64,000 nucleotides of DNA from Candidimonas sp. SYP-B2681 (GTDB lineage: Bacteria > Pseudomonadota > Gammaproteobacteria > Burkholderiales > Burkholderiaceae_B), in contig NZ_RYDV01000003.1 in NCBI RefSeq assembly GCF_003971065.1, forward strand, positions 1-64,000. Reading direction: 5' to 3'. The notes beneath the pieces were generated by a model. That model had not been told where the DNA came from. It saw only the letters and a program-made list of their open reading frames with translations, and did not search any database. The translations under genes were made by a program, and so were the position numbers. Positions 52,831 through 62,346 of this stretch are shown here, piece by piece (within the stretch, counting starts at the first letter, position 1; each line of letters opens with the position of its first letter).

Positions 52831-55800
52831 CTAGCGCAGCATGGTTGACCAGGCTTTTTGTAGGCGTTTGACCGAAACTGGCATAGGGGTTCGGAGCTCT
52901 TGGGCGAACAGCGCGACCCTCAACTCTTCAAGCAGCCAACGGAACGCCTCCAGTTGCGCATCGGGCGCGCCTTTGAGCGCGGATACCGCGCGTTGATACT
53001 GAGCCAGCAGTGGCGCCATCTCTGCCATGAGTCGTGCGTCTCGTGCCGGATCGGCACGTAGCTTGTCGATCCGTACCTGCGCTGCCTTGAGATAGCGCGC
53101 GTAGTGGGTAAGTTGGCGATACGGCGTGTCGCGCAAGAACCATTTGGTCATCAGGCTGCCCTGTTGCTTTTGAATATCGGCATAAGCGGCAGGATGGGGA
53201 CGGGCCTGCGGTAGCTTCTTCTGTAAAGCCGTCCATTCGGTCAATATCTGGCCTGCCAGACGGGCAATTTCCTGAGCTAATAAACCCAGGCGCAATTTTC
53301 CCTCGTTGCGGCGCTGCTCGAAACTTTCTTGGTTATGCGGCCAAGGTTCTGCAAGACAGGCCTGATCCAGCGCACAATCGATGATTTGATCACGCAGCTC
53401 TTCCTGAGAACCCAAGGACATGTAGAGCATGCTCATACGTGTCAGATCGGCAATATTTTTTTCCAGAAATTTGACTTGTTCACGCAAGGCGAGGCGAAAC
53501 AGACGCAACAAGCCAGCATGGTGCTGCACCTGCGCCTCGGCCGGATCGTCATACACGTCCAGGTCGCAATACGTTTGGCGATCGATCAGGGCCGGATAGC
53601 CGACAAACGACTGACCTTTCCTCCGGATTTCCATGATTTCGGGCAAAGGGCCAAAAGTCCAGTCGGTCAGCTTTTCATGCGAAAGCGCCTGAGCCACCTG
53701 GTTATCGCTCGCGGCAAATTTTTGAAACGAGGCTTGAGCCTCTTTTCCGTGCTCGGCCTTGAGCTGGTCGAGATTGCGTCCACCGGACAGCATCCGGCCG
53801 TTCTCATCCACGACCTTGAAATTCATGAATAAGTGGGCGGGCAAGGTTTCCACCTTGAAGTCGCTGCGCAAGGGACGGATCTTGAGTTGCTCCCACATAT
53901 CGGCCCCTATCGCTTCGAGCAAGCCCCCTTCCGGCTCGGCGGCGCGTTCAAACCACCGATCGACGAATCCAGCGGCATATTCGGGCAATGGAACACAATG
54001 GCGACGTATTTTTTGAGGCAGCGACTTGAGCAGCAAATGAACCTTTTCTTTCACCATACCGGGCACCAACCACTCGCAGCGTAAGGGATCGATCTTGTTC
54101 AAGGCAAACAACGGAACGGTAAGGGTCACGCCGTCGCGTACCGACCCTGGCTCAAAATGATAATCGAGCGCCATCTGAACGCCCTGCCATTCGACCTTTT
54201 TGGGGAAGACATCAGTGGTGATGCCCGCCGCATCATGCCTCATCAGCGCATCACGCGTCAGCATCAAGGCCTGCGCCTGTTCTTTGCTTAAGCGCTTAAA
54301 CCACTTTTCCAAAGTCACTGTCTGATAGACCTCGGCCGGGATCTGCTGATCGTAGAACGCGTAAATCAGACTATCGTCAACCAGGATATCCGGTCGCCGG
54401 GTTTGGTGTTCCAGCTTCTCGATCGTCGCAATCAATTGACGATTATGTTTCAGGAAAGGCAGGTGCGTATCGATTTCGCCTGTGACCAGGGCTTGGCGAA
54501 TGAACAGCTCGCGCGCTTGTGCCGGATCGACTTTTCCAAAATGAATTCGACGACCGGTGTACACCGGCAACCCATACAAAGTGGCTCGTTCATTGGCCAC
54601 CACTTGCCCCGCCTTTTTTTCCCAACGAGGATCGGACCACGTGCGGCGAATGAGATGCGCGCCTACTTTTTCCAGCCAGACGGGATCGATGCGAGCAACG
54701 CAACGCGCGTATAGCCGAGTCGTTTCCACCAGTTCGGCAGCCACTATCCAGCGCCCCGCCTTCTTGACCAGCCGGGAGCCCGGATGAATGTTGAAACGGA
54801 TATCTCGGGCGCCTTGATAGGCTCCCGACTCTTCGCTTTTCAGGCCTATATTGCCCAGCAGCCCCGAGAGCAGAGCAACATGAGTCTGTTCGTACGTTGC
54901 TTCCAGCGTATTCATCCGCCAGCCCTGTTCTCCGACGATGGACGCAAGCTGACTATGAACGTCCCGCCACTCACGCAGGCGCAATGGCGACAGAAAATTC
55001 TGCCGCAATAAAGCAACCAGCTTGCGCTGCGATGCTTTGTGTTCGACCTGCTCGTTGTACCAACGCCAGAGTTTCAAGTACGAGACGAATTCCGATTTGT
55101 CATCGCCGAACTTGGCGTGAGCCGCTTCGGAAGCCTCGCGCTCCTGCATGGGGCGATCACGCGGGTCTTGGACCGACAATGCCGATGCAATGATAAGGAT
55201 CTCATTCAGGCATTCGTGGTCTTTGGCGGCAAGAATCATGCGCGCCAGACGAGGATCCACAGGCAATCGAGCCAGCGATTCGCCCGTTGCGGTCAGACGG
55301 TTGTCTTCGTCCAATGCGCCCAATTCCTGCAGCAGATGATAGCCATCGGCAATAGCGCGTCCCGAAGGAGCGTCGACAAAAGGAAACGTCTCGATATCGT
55401 CCAGCTTCAGTGCTTTCATGCGCAAGATGACTGACGCCAGAGACGAGCGCAAGACTTCAGGATCCGTAAAAGCGGCTCGAGCCTTAAAGTCGGTTTCGTC
55501 GTACAAACGAATACACATGCCCGGGCCAATACGGCCACAACGGCCAGCACGTTGATTTGCGGACGCCTGGCTGATAGGCTCGATGCGAAGTTGTTCTACC
55601 TTGTTGCGCCAGGAGTATCGTTTAACGCGTGCCAGACCGCTATCCACGACATAGCGAATCCCTGGAACCGTAAGAGAAGTCTCCGCGACATTGGTGGCCA
55701 GCACAATGCGCCGGGCATTGCTTTGAGGCTTGAAGATCCTTTCTTGTTCCGATTGAGAAAGCCGTGCATATAAGGGAAGCACCTCGGTGCTGATGGGGTG

Positions 55801-56700
55801 GTTCTTGCGCAACGCCTCGACGGTTTCGCGGATTTCCCGCTCGCCAGGCAGAAAAACCAGGACATCGCCGACGCCGTGGCGCGCGCACTCGGCCACGCCT
55901 TCCACGATGGCATCGATCAGGTCGCGCTCTTCGTCGACGGTGGCCCGCCGGCTGTCCGATTCAGCGCCGGCTTCTTTGTCCTGCAAGACGGGGCGATAAA
56001 CCAGCTCGACGGGATAAAGGCGACCCGACACCTCGATAACCGGCGCCGGGCGGCCGTTGTCGGCAAAATGCTGCGAGAAGCGGTCAGCGTCAATGGTGGC
56101 TGAAGTAATGATCAACTTCAAATCACGTCGTTTGGGCAGCAACTGCTTCAGGAATCCCAGCAGAAAATCGATATTCAGACTGCGTTCGTGCGCTTCGTCA
56201 ATGATGATCGTATCGTAACGTCGCAGCAAAGGATCTCGCTGCGATTCCGCCAGCAAAATGCCGTCAGTCATCAGCTTGATCGCCGCGTTTGGCCCTGTGC
56301 GATCATTGAAGCGTATCTGATACCCCACCCAGTCGCCGAGCTCGGTTTTCAGTTCTTCGGCAATCCGTTTGGCAACCGACGTAGCCGCCAGCCTGCGCGG
56401 TTGGGTGTGGCCTATCATTTTTTCCTGGCCACGACCGAGCTCCAAACATATCTTGGGTAACTGCGTCGTTTTTCCGGACCCCGTCTCGCCGCACACAATT
56501 ACCACCTGATGTGCCTTGATGGCGGCCGCGATATCGCCCCGGCGAGCGCTGACTGGCAAGTCTTCTGGGTAGACTATGGGTGGCAAGGCACGCCGTGGCT
56601 CGACCTGGCGCTGCGGTCGCCGTTCGGCCCGCACCGGCTTAGCGGGCTTGGCATTGCGTTCTTTGTGTTCGTTTTCCGACAGATTTGCAGGCTCTTGCAT
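52831..56700 (-). CDS. hrpA: ATP-dependent RNA helicase HrpA
   Basis: DEAH-box helicase of 1289 residues, close to the usual 1300, involved in ribosome rescue and mRNA handling. Walker A is GETGSGKTT near residue 70, the DEAH box is IIIDEAHERSLN near 167 and motif VI is QRAGRCGRIG near 385. The long C-terminal HrpA-specific region is complete. ATG at 56700 starts before a basic tail (KPAKPVRAERRPQRQ); ten more upstream codons are possible. Its N-terminal end faces argA, 81 bp away in the other direction. Confidence 0.97.
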   Translation of the reverse strand: MQEPANLSENEHKERNAKPAKPVRAERRPQRQVEPRRALPPIVYPEDLPVSARRGDIAAAIKAHQVVIVCGETGSGKTTQLPKICLELGRGQEKMIGHTQPRRLAATSVAKRIAEELKTELGDWVGYQIRFNDRTGPNAAIKLMTDGILLAESQRDPLLRRYDTIIIDEAHERSLNIDFLLGFLKQLLPKRRDLKLIITSATIDADRFSQHFADNGRPAPVIEVSGRLYPVELVYRPVLQDKEAGAESDSRRATVDEERDLIDAIVEGVAECARHGVGDVLVFLPGEREIRETVEALRKNHPISTEVLPLYARLSQSEQERIFKPQSNARRIVLATNVAETSLTVPGIRYVVDSGLARVKRYSWRNKVEQLRIEPISQASANQRAGRCGRIGPGMCIRLYDETDFKARAAFTDPEVLRSSLASVILRMKALKLDDIETFPFVDAPSGRAIADGYHLLQELGALDEDNRLTATGESLARLPVDPRLARMILAAKDHECLNEILIIASALSVQDPRDRPMQEREASEAAHAKFGDDKSEFVSYLKLWRWYNEQVEHKASQRKLVALLRQNFLSPLRLREWRDVHSQLASIVGEQGWRMNTLEATYEQTHVALLSGLLGNIGLKSEESGAYQGARDIRFNIHPGSRLVKKAGRWIVAAELVETTRLYARCVARIDPVWLEKVGAHLIRRTWSDPRWEKKAGQVVANERATLYGLPVYTGRRIHFGKVDPAQARELFIRQALVTGEIDTHLPFLKHNRQLIATIEKLEHQTRRPDILVDDSLIYAFYDQQIPAEVYQTVTLEKWFKRLSKEQAQALMLTRDALMRHDAAGITTDVFPKKVEWQGVQMALDYHFEPGSVRDGVTLTVPLFALNKIDPLRCEWLVPGMVKEKVHLLLKSLPQKIRRHCVPLPEYAAGFVDRWFERAAEPEGGLLEAIGADMWEQLKIRPLRSDFKVETLPAHLFMNFKVVDENGRMLSGGRNLDQLKAEHGKEAQASFQKFAASDNQVAQALSHEKLTDWTFGPLPEIMEIRRKGQSFVGYPALIDRQTYCDLDVYDDPAEAQVQHHAGLLRLFRLALREQVKFLEKNIADLTRMSMLYMSLGSQEELRDQIIDCALDQACLAEPWPHNQESFEQRRNEGKLRLGLLAQEIARLAGQILTEWTALQKKLPQARPHPAAYADIQKQQGSLMTKWFLRDTPYRQLTHYARYLKAAQVRIDKLRADPARDARLMAEMAPLLAQYQRAVSALKGAPDAQLEAFRWLLEELRVALFAQELRTPMPVSVKRLQKAWSTMLR

Positions 56701-56781
56701 GAAACTTCTTTCGAGTGGGCAGACCATCATTATAATTTTGGTCCAGGCATAAACATTTTTTGCGGGAACATTAAACTACTC

Positions 56782-58140
56782 ATGACCACCAGCGACATCG
56801 ACACAACCTTATCCGCGCAGGATGCACCCGAGTTTGCCCCGGCGCAGTTTGTGCGATGGTTTCGCGAAGTAGCGCCCTATGTGCACGACTTTCGCGGTAA
56901 AACTTTTGTCATAGCTTTTGGCGGCGAGCTTGTTAACGACGGTGCGCTCAATACACTGATACAAGACATCTCGCTATTGTCGGCGCTGGGCGTAAAGCTG
57001 GTATTGGTGCATGGCTCACGCCCCCAGGTAAACGAACAGCTCAAACTAAAAGGCTTCGACACCCAGTTCGGACGCGGAACGGAGCCCACCAGCCCGGAAG
57101 CCCTTGAATGCGCCAAGGAAGCCGCCGGAGAAATTCGGCTGGACATCGAAGCTTCTTTTAGCCAAGGCTTGCCCAACACGCCGATGTCGCACGCACAGAT
57201 CCGCGTGATTTCCGGTAATTTCGTCACAGCGCGACCTGTTGGCGTCATTGACGGCGTTGATTTCAGGCACACAGGCGCAGTGCGCAAGCTGGACATCGAT
57301 GCCATCAAGATGATCATTCACCAAGGGGCCATAGTACTGCTTTCTCCGCTAGGGTTTTCGCCGACGGGCGAGGCGTTCAGCCTGGCCATGGAGGATCTCG
57401 CCACCAGCGCTGCCGTTGCACTGCGCGCTGAAAAACTGATCTTCCTGACACAAGACAGAACGGTGCATGATGCCGATGGATCGGTCGACACCGAACTCGC
57501 ACGCGAAGATGCCGACAAATTATTGACAGCAGGCACGCTCGACGAGGATACCGCATCTTTCCTGGGCCATGCTTCCCGTGCTGTAAAACGCGGCGTTGCC
57601 CGAGCCCATCTGGTTCCCTATACGCTCGATGGCAGCGTATTGCTCGAGATTTTTACTCACGACGGCGTGGGCACGATGGTGGTAGAAGATACCCTTGACG
57701 ACTTACGGGCGGCCACGGTCGACGACGTAGGGGCAATCGTGCAATTGATCGAACCGCTTGAGGCCGACGGCACGCTTGTGCCGCGCGGGCGTTCGGTTAT
57801 CGAGCGAGACGTTGAAAAATTCACCGTCCTGGAACATGACGGTGTCATATACGGCTGCGTGGCACTGATCCCTTATCTTTCAGAACACATGGCCGAGATG
57901 GCATGCCTGATTGTCCAGCCCGAATGGCAAGGATCTGGCGAAGGCGACATGCTCCTGCGCCATGCCGAATCAAAGGCGCGGACAATGGGGGCGAAACGCT
58001 TATTCGTGCTAACGACGCGTACATCGCACTGGTTCATGAAGCGAGGTTTCGTCCAGGGGGGAATTTCCGACCTCCCTAAAGAGCGACAAGCGCATTACAA
58101 CCGTTCCCGCAATAGCCTGGTATTTATAAAAAAACTGTAA
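56782..58140 (+). CDS. argA: Amino-acid N-acetyltransferase (N-acetylglutamate synthase)
   Basis: First step of arginine synthesis: acetyl-CoA plus glutamate gives N-acetylglutamate. The 452-residue protein joins an amino-acid-kinase domain (about 25-290, with FVIAFGGELVNDGALNTL and VLVHGSRPQVNEQL) and a C-terminal GNAT domain (about 300-440, with LIVQPEWQGSGEGDMLLRHA). ATG at 56782 is chosen because the N-terminus SAQDAPEFAPAQFVRWFREV matches the family; the longer frame runs antisense through hrpA. Arginine feedback inhibition is usual in this family. Confidence 0.96.
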   Translation: MTTSDIDTTLSAQDAPEFAPAQFVRWFREVAPYVHDFRGKTFVIAFGGELVNDGALNTLIQDISLLSALGVKLVLVHGSRPQVNEQLKLKGFDTQFGRGTEPTSPEALECAKEAAGEIRLDIEASFSQGLPNTPMSHAQIRVISGNFVTARPVGVIDGVDFRHTGAVRKLDIDAIKMIIHQGAIVLLSPLGFSPTGEAFSLAMEDLATSAAVALRAEKLIFLTQDRTVHDADGSVDTELAREDADKLLTAGTLDEDTASFLGHASRAVKRGVARAHLVPYTLDGSVLLEIFTHDGVGTMVVEDTLDDLRAATVDDVGAIVQLIEPLEADGTLVPRGRSVIERDVEKFTVLEHDGVIYGCVALIPYLSEHMAEMACLIVQPEWQGSGEGDMLLRHAESKARTMGAKRLFVLTTRTSHWFMKRGFVQGGISDLPKERQAHYNRSRNSLVFIKKL

Positions 58141-58221
58141 TACGGAACAGCGCCTGGGGCAGAGGTTCTCGCACGCGTCGGTAAGCAGTAACCCGCGCCG
58201 TATCATTTGGATTCACTTTTA

Positions 58222-58242
58222 ACATTTTATTCCGTAAAATGT
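58222..58242. promoter_or_regulatory. 21-bp palindrome upstream of the GT25 gene
   Basis: ACATTTTA and TAAAATGT are perfect 8-bp inverted copies around a 5-nt centre, 31 bp before the GT25 start codon in an AT-rich stretch. The place and form fit an operator; a weak hairpin is the alternative. It also overlaps a possible -10 box (TAAAAT). Confidence 0.45.
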
Positions 58243-58273
58243 AAAATTAAATCTACCTGAAGCACGTACCCCT

Positions 58274-59086
58274 ATGCCGAGCGAACTCCCCGCCATTCAC
58301 GTTGTCAGCTTGCCGGGTCTTCCCGAGCGTCGGCATTTCATGCAAGACCAGCTCGATAAATTAGGCATCGTGCACTATAAATTCTTCGATGCTATTCATG
58401 GGAAGGCGCAGCCCGATCATTATCTATTCCAAAAATACGACGCCGTCGAGCGTGCCCGTATCAAAGGCAAGGGCAATGCGCTGAAGTTATCGCAATTAGG
58501 ATGCTTTGCGAGCCATTACCTGTTGTGGGAGAAATGTGTCCAGTCCGGCCAGCCCATTATTATCCTGGAAGACGATGCCATCCTGATGCCTAACTTCATG
58601 AATTTCTATGAAGCGTCTCCGCAAATGTTGCGCAAACACGGCCTGATATGGATGCATGCCAGCACCAAGCCCAAGCATAAACAAGGCTGGCCGCTTGAGC
58701 GCATTGGTGCGTTTACCCTGAAAAAGCTTGTGCATGGCCATTCAGGCACAGCGGGCTACCTGATCAGCCCAGACTGCGCACGCGCCATGATGGGCTACTG
58801 TTCTCAGTGGATTTACGCAGTTGACGACACAATGGCACGCTTTTTTCATCACAAAATCGAAGCCATCGGTTTGGACCCGGTGTGTGTGGTGCATAACGAC
58901 GACTTTGAATCCACGATCAACGAACAAGCAGCCCGACTGGAAAGAACAGTGTGCGATAGGGCTCGGCGCGAATATGCCAATCTGAAAGACGCCATAAAAA
59001 GAACCATCCATAACATTCTGTTCTACGTGAAATATAAACCAGCACGCAACTTTCAAAAGCCTATCATTGGACCACTGAAGGGCTGA
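58274..59086 (+). CDS. Glycosyltransferase family 25 (LOS type)
   Basis: A 270-residue GT25 protein, the family of lipooligosaccharide galactosyltransferases. It starts IHVVSLPGLPERRHFMQDQL, the usual motif, and has GCFASHYLLWEKCV, the metal-binding ILEDDAIL near residue 100 and HGHSGTAGYLIS. The gene is richer in A and T than argA and hrpA next to it, as is frequent for glycosyltransferases that have been exchanged between strains. It stands alone, away from the glycan cluster at 44.7-49.3 kb. Confidence 0.88.
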   Translation: MPSELPAIHVVSLPGLPERRHFMQDQLDKLGIVHYKFFDAIHGKAQPDHYLFQKYDAVERARIKGKGNALKLSQLGCFASHYLLWEKCVQSGQPIIILEDDAILMPNFMNFYEASPQMLRKHGLIWMHASTKPKHKQGWPLERIGAFTLKKLVHGHSGTAGYLISPDCARAMMGYCSQWIYAVDDTMARFFHHKIEAIGLDPVCVVHNDDFESTINEQAARLERTVCDRARREYANLKDAIKRTIHNILFYVKYKPARNFQKPIIGPLKG

Positions 59087-59171
59087 CCTAAGCTATTGTC
59101 GGCGCAGCCAAGCCAAGCCGGACTAGGTACAATGGGCCTGTTAGATAACCTGTTAAAGAGGCAAGACTGTC

Positions 59172-59444
59172 ATGGCACGTATGGTTCAATGTGTGAAGCT
59201 CAAGCGCGAGGCCGAAGGCCTGGAATACCCACCGTATCCCGGAGACCTGGGCGTGCGTATTTGGCAAAGCGTTTCGAAAGAGGCCTGGGCCCAGTGGATG
59301 GACACACAAACTCGCCTGGTAAACGAAAATCGCTTGAATCTGGCCGATGCCAGGGCTCGCAAGTACCTGGCGCAACAAATGGAAAGCTTTCTGTTCGAAG
59401 ACGCCAATGTTGAAGCCCAGGGCTACGTACCGCCGTCGGAATAA
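59172..59444 (+). CDS. yggX: Iron-trafficking / oxidative-damage protection protein YggX
   Basis: A 90-residue protein beginning [20 protein letters not shown], the strictly conserved start with C7, followed by [19 protein letters not shown] and [18 protein letters not shown]. It protects iron-sulfur proteins from oxidation and may carry Fe(II). Length and sequence leave little doubt. It is followed by a strong hairpin before the convergent phoU. Confidence 0.97.
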   Translation: MARMVQCVKLKREAEGLEYPPYPGDLGVRIWQSVSKEAWAQWMDTQTRLVNENRLNLADARARKYLAQQMESFLFEDANVEAQGYVPPSE

Positions 59445-59480
59445 CGCAGCACGCAAAAATCAGGCCCTGCATCACGGCTA

Positions 59481-59521
59481 AACGGACGGTGCCTGCGCGC
59501 TGCGCGCCTGCACCGTCCGTT
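59481..59521. terminator. Hairpin between yggX and phoU
   Basis: A perfect 12-bp stem, AACGGACGGTGC (59481-59492) with GCACCGTCCGTT (59510-59521), encloses a loop that can form a second small GC hairpin. No long T-run follows on either strand, so termination may need Rho or may be partial. Confidence 0.6.
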
Positions 59522-59582
59522 AGATTTGGGTTGGTACCGCGCCCAATGCGAGAAACACTTCAGGCGCCATTACGGGCTGTTC

Positions 59583-60308
59583 TTACACTTCGCTTTCCTG
59601 GTCTTCGACCTCACCGCGCGCCATGCGTTCAGTGTGCTTGATACCCGTATGTCGAACGTCGTCGCCGCGCACCATGTAGATGACGCGTTCCGACATATTT
59701 TTGGCATGATCCCCAATGCGTTCCAGCGCGCGCGCGATAAAGATCAAATCGATCGAGCGTGAAATTGTCCGCGGATCTTCGATCATGTAAGTGATGATAT
59801 GGCGCAATGAGCCCTTCCATTCTTTGTCGACTTCCTTGTCGTTACGTACGACCTGGGCTGCGTGCACAGGATCGTGGCGCGCGAATGCGTCGAGAGAATC
59901 GCGAATCATGGCAGTAACGAAATTCGACATATGTCGCAATTCGACCACCGGTTCGTAATGGACTTCAGACTCATGCAGACGCCGTGCCATCTTGGCGATT
60001 TTTTCAGCCTCGTCGCCACAGCGCTCCATATCGGTAAGCATTTTGGAAACGGAAAGCAGCAAGCGCAAATCGCCGGCAGTAGGTTGATTGCGGGCGATAA
60101 GCAGGCCGATCCGTTCATCGATTTCGACCTCGAGACGGTTAACCTCTTTCTCGCGTTCGCGAACCTTGTCGACCAGGCTGAGATCGCCGGTGGCGAGGGC
60201 TTCCATACCCTCTTTGACCATAGCTTCGACCAATCCGCCCATTTGCAGAAAAAGGGAACGAGTGGTCTCGAGGTCGGATGTAAATTGCTTGTTCGTGTGC
60301 TCGGACAT
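59583..60308 (-). CDS. phoU: Phosphate signalling protein PhoU
   Basis: A 241-residue PhoU with two helical repeats, negative regulator of the PhoR-PhoB response in contact with the Pst transporter. Typical are LFLQMGGLVEAMVKEGMEAL and the metal-binding motif MERCGDEAEKIAKMARRL in the first and ALERIGDHAKNMSERVIYMV in the second repeat. A GAGGG ribosome site precedes the ATG. No pst genes are in the window. Confidence 0.97.
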   Translation of the reverse strand: MSEHTNKQFTSDLETTRSLFLQMGGLVEAMVKEGMEALATGDLSLVDKVREREKEVNRLEVEIDERIGLLIARNQPTAGDLRLLLSVSKMLTDMERCGDEAEKIAKMARRLHESEVHYEPVVELRHMSNFVTAMIRDSLDAFARHDPVHAAQVVRNDKEVDKEWKGSLRHIITYMIEDPRTISRSIDLIFIARALERIGDHAKNMSERVIYMVRGDDVRHTGIKHTERMARGEVEDQESEV

Positions 60309-60462
60309 ATCAGCCCTCAGTCATGGCAAAAGTCGATAAAAGAATAGGGTAGCACCATAGTTCGATAATGTGTAATTACTATGGATCGGCGGTGTTGCAG
60401 CGCAAAGCCACGATCAGGGCCATGATCGCAAGCTGGAAGAGTACACGTCTAATATGACGCGA

Positions 60463-61146
60463 TTATGACGATGCTTTGCCAAGACGGCGCACGCCATCCT
60501 GAGTCGAAACAAGAGCGACATCGGCGCCGGCGATTGCAAAAAGCCCGCAACTTACTACGCCGGGGATATCGTTGATCAAGGACTCTAGTTCGGCCGGTTT
60601 GGTAATGGAAAAATCCGATACGTCAAGGATCTCGCAGGCGTTATCAGTGATGAAGCCATCGCGTAGAACAGGCCTGCCCCCCAGCGATGCGAGCCGTCTA
60701 GCGACGACCGCACGCGCCATGGGGATGACCTCTACGGGAAGCGGGAATTTCCCTAGACAGTCAACGAGCTTGGATTCATCGACGATGCAAACAAACTGAT
60801 TCGCCACGGACGCCACGATTTTTTCCCTGGTCAGAGCCCCTCCCCCGCCCTTGATCATGTTTAATTCATGATCAATTTCGTCGGCGCCGTCGACGTACAA
60901 GGGCATTTCCGCTACTTGATTTAGATCGAATACGTTAATTCCGTGTGCTTTCATACGTGCGGAGCTGCGCTCTGAACTTGACGCAGCGCCAAGAAAGCGA
61001 TCTTTATACGGAGCAATGGCATCGATAAAAATATCTACCGTAGAGCCCGTACCGACGCCGAGAATGGTGTCCGACTCAAGAAAAGGAAGTACATATTCGA
61101 CGGCCGCGTCGGCCACATTCTGTTTGAGTTCTGCCTGTGTAAGCAT
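60463..61146 (-). CDS. rpiA: Ribose-5-phosphate isomerase A
   Basis: A 227-residue enzyme of the pentose phosphate pathway that interconverts ribose-5-phosphate and ribulose-5-phosphate. Motifs are [16 protein letters not shown] (phosphate binding), the catalytic [20 protein letters not shown] and [11 protein letters not shown]. All key residues of RpiA are present. It lies 25 bp after the ArsC-like gene in the same direction. Confidence 0.97.
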   Translation of the reverse strand: MLTQAELKQNVADAAVEYVLPFLESDTILGVGTGSTVDIFIDAIAPYKDRFLGAASSSERSSARMKAHGINVFDLNQVAEMPLYVDGADEIDHELNMIKGGGGALTREKIVASVANQFVCIVDESKLVDCLGKFPLPVEVIPMARAVVARRLASLGGRPVLRDGFITDNACEILDVSDFSITKPAELESLINDIPGVVSCGLFAIAGADVALVSTQDGVRRLGKASS

Positions 61147-61171
61147 GTAGTCGATCCTAAAGTCTTTTTAG

Positions 61172-61528
61172 CTAAGCGAAGAGTTCGCTGTATTTCTTCT
61201 CGGAGAACCCCACACTGACGTCGCCGTCGCCGGTGACGGCGAGGGGACGTCGAATCAATGCGGGAAACTCTGCGATCAGTGTCTGCCACTGACCGTCGTC
61301 TGACGGGGATTTTCGAATGTCAGGAAGCTGGCGCCAGGTCATAGAGGCCCTGTTGACCAATTTTTCCCAACCGCCCAGCTTTTCTGCCCACGCGGCTAGC
61401 TGCATGCCAGCTATCGGGTGGTCACGGTAATCGGTAAAGGAAAATTCGACGCCACGCTGTTCGAGCCAGTTCCTGGCCTTTAGACATGTACTGCATTTTT
61501 TCAAACCATACAGCCGCACTTCTTCCAT
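61172..61528 (-). CDS. ArsC/Spx-family thioredoxin-fold protein
   Basis: A 118-residue ArsC/Spx-family protein (YffB type). It keeps YGLKKCSTCLKARNWLEQRG with C12-x-x-C15, then PLAV near the end, but lacks the further residues that would make arsenate reduction certain; YffB proteins are not arsenate reductases. ATG at 61528 follows AAGGAAG and avoids overlap with the potI stop; the longer frame would overlap. Function in the cell is not known. Confidence 0.85.
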   Translation of the reverse strand: MEEVRLYGLKKCSTCLKARNWLEQRGVEFSFTDYRDHPIAGMQLAAWAEKLGGWEKLVNRASMTWRQLPDIRKSPSDDGQWQTLIAEFPALIRRPLAVTGDGDVSVGFSEKKYSELFA

Positions 61529-61542
61529 TGAACAAGCTTCCT

Positions 61543-62346
61543 TTACTGAGACTGCCTGCGCCATTGCAGATGGTTGACGACGACGACAATTATGCCGACG
61601 GCAAGCATGAACAAGGTCGCCAGAGCGTTGATTTCAGGCTTCAAACCTAGCCGTACCCTGGAGAAAACTTCCAGAGGAAGTGTAGTGTAGCCCGGGCCGG
61701 AAAGGAATGAAGCGATGACCACATCGTCCAAGGACAGTGTAAAGGCAAGCAGCCAGGCGGCAAGCAGAGCCGGGGCAATCAAAGGCAGCGTAATGGTGAA
61801 AAATACCTTTAATGGGGTCGCCCCCAAGTCTAGCGCTGCTTCTTCCAAAGAACGATCCAAGTCGCGGATACGGGCCTGAATGATGACGGCAACATACGCC
61901 ATGCAAAGGGTGACGTGCCCTACCCAAATCGTGAAAATGCCATTGCCCGCCGGCCAGCCGAAGATCTCACTGAGCTCAACAAACATGAGTAACAGCGAAA
62001 TACCAAGGACCACCTCCGGAATGACCAAAGGCGCACTCAGCATGCCGATATATAGGGCAAAGCCACGGAAGCGTCCCATTCGTACCAATACATACCCGGC
62101 CCAAGTCCCAATAATTACAGCTGCCGTAGCCGTAAGCGCCGCTATCAGGAAGGACAATCTTGCCGCCGACAGCAACGCCTGATCATTGAAGAGCTCGGCG
62201 TACCATCTGAACGAAAAGCCCGACCAGGAAGTCATCATGGCGGACTCGTTAAACGAGAATGCCATCAGGCATAGGATAGGCACATACAAAAACGCGTAGC
62301 CTAGCGCCAGCACAAGGGCGCGTAACGTGGCGTTCGGGCGTGTCAT
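61543..62346 (-). CDS. potI: Putrescine-type ABC transporter permease PotI
   Basis: A 267-residue permease with six helices and the cytoplasmic EAA loop EEAALDLGATPLKVFFTITLPLIAP. ATG at 62346 overlaps the potH stop (ATGA), which sets the start. Gene order ATPase-permease-permease matches potGHI; the binding-protein gene potF would lie beyond the right edge. A different polyamine as substrate is possible. Confidence 0.9.
   Translation of the reverse strand: MTRPNATLRALVLALGYAFLYVPILCLMAFSFNESAMMTSWSGFSFRWYAELFNDQALLSAARLSFLIAALTATAAVIIGTWAGYVLVRMGRFRGFALYIGMLSAPLVIPEVVLGISLLLMFVELSEIFGWPAGNGIFTIWVGHVTLCMAYVAVIIQARIRDLDRSLEEAALDLGATPLKVFFTITLPLIAPALLAAWLLAFTLSLDDVVIASFLSGPGYTTLPLEVFSRVRLGLKPEINALATLFMLAVGIIVVVVNHLQWRRQSQ

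Noticed and set aside
56509-56781. N-terminal extension of argA
   Set aside because: It runs antisense through the hrpA start and has no resemblance to acetylglutamate synthases; the family N-terminus begins at 56782.
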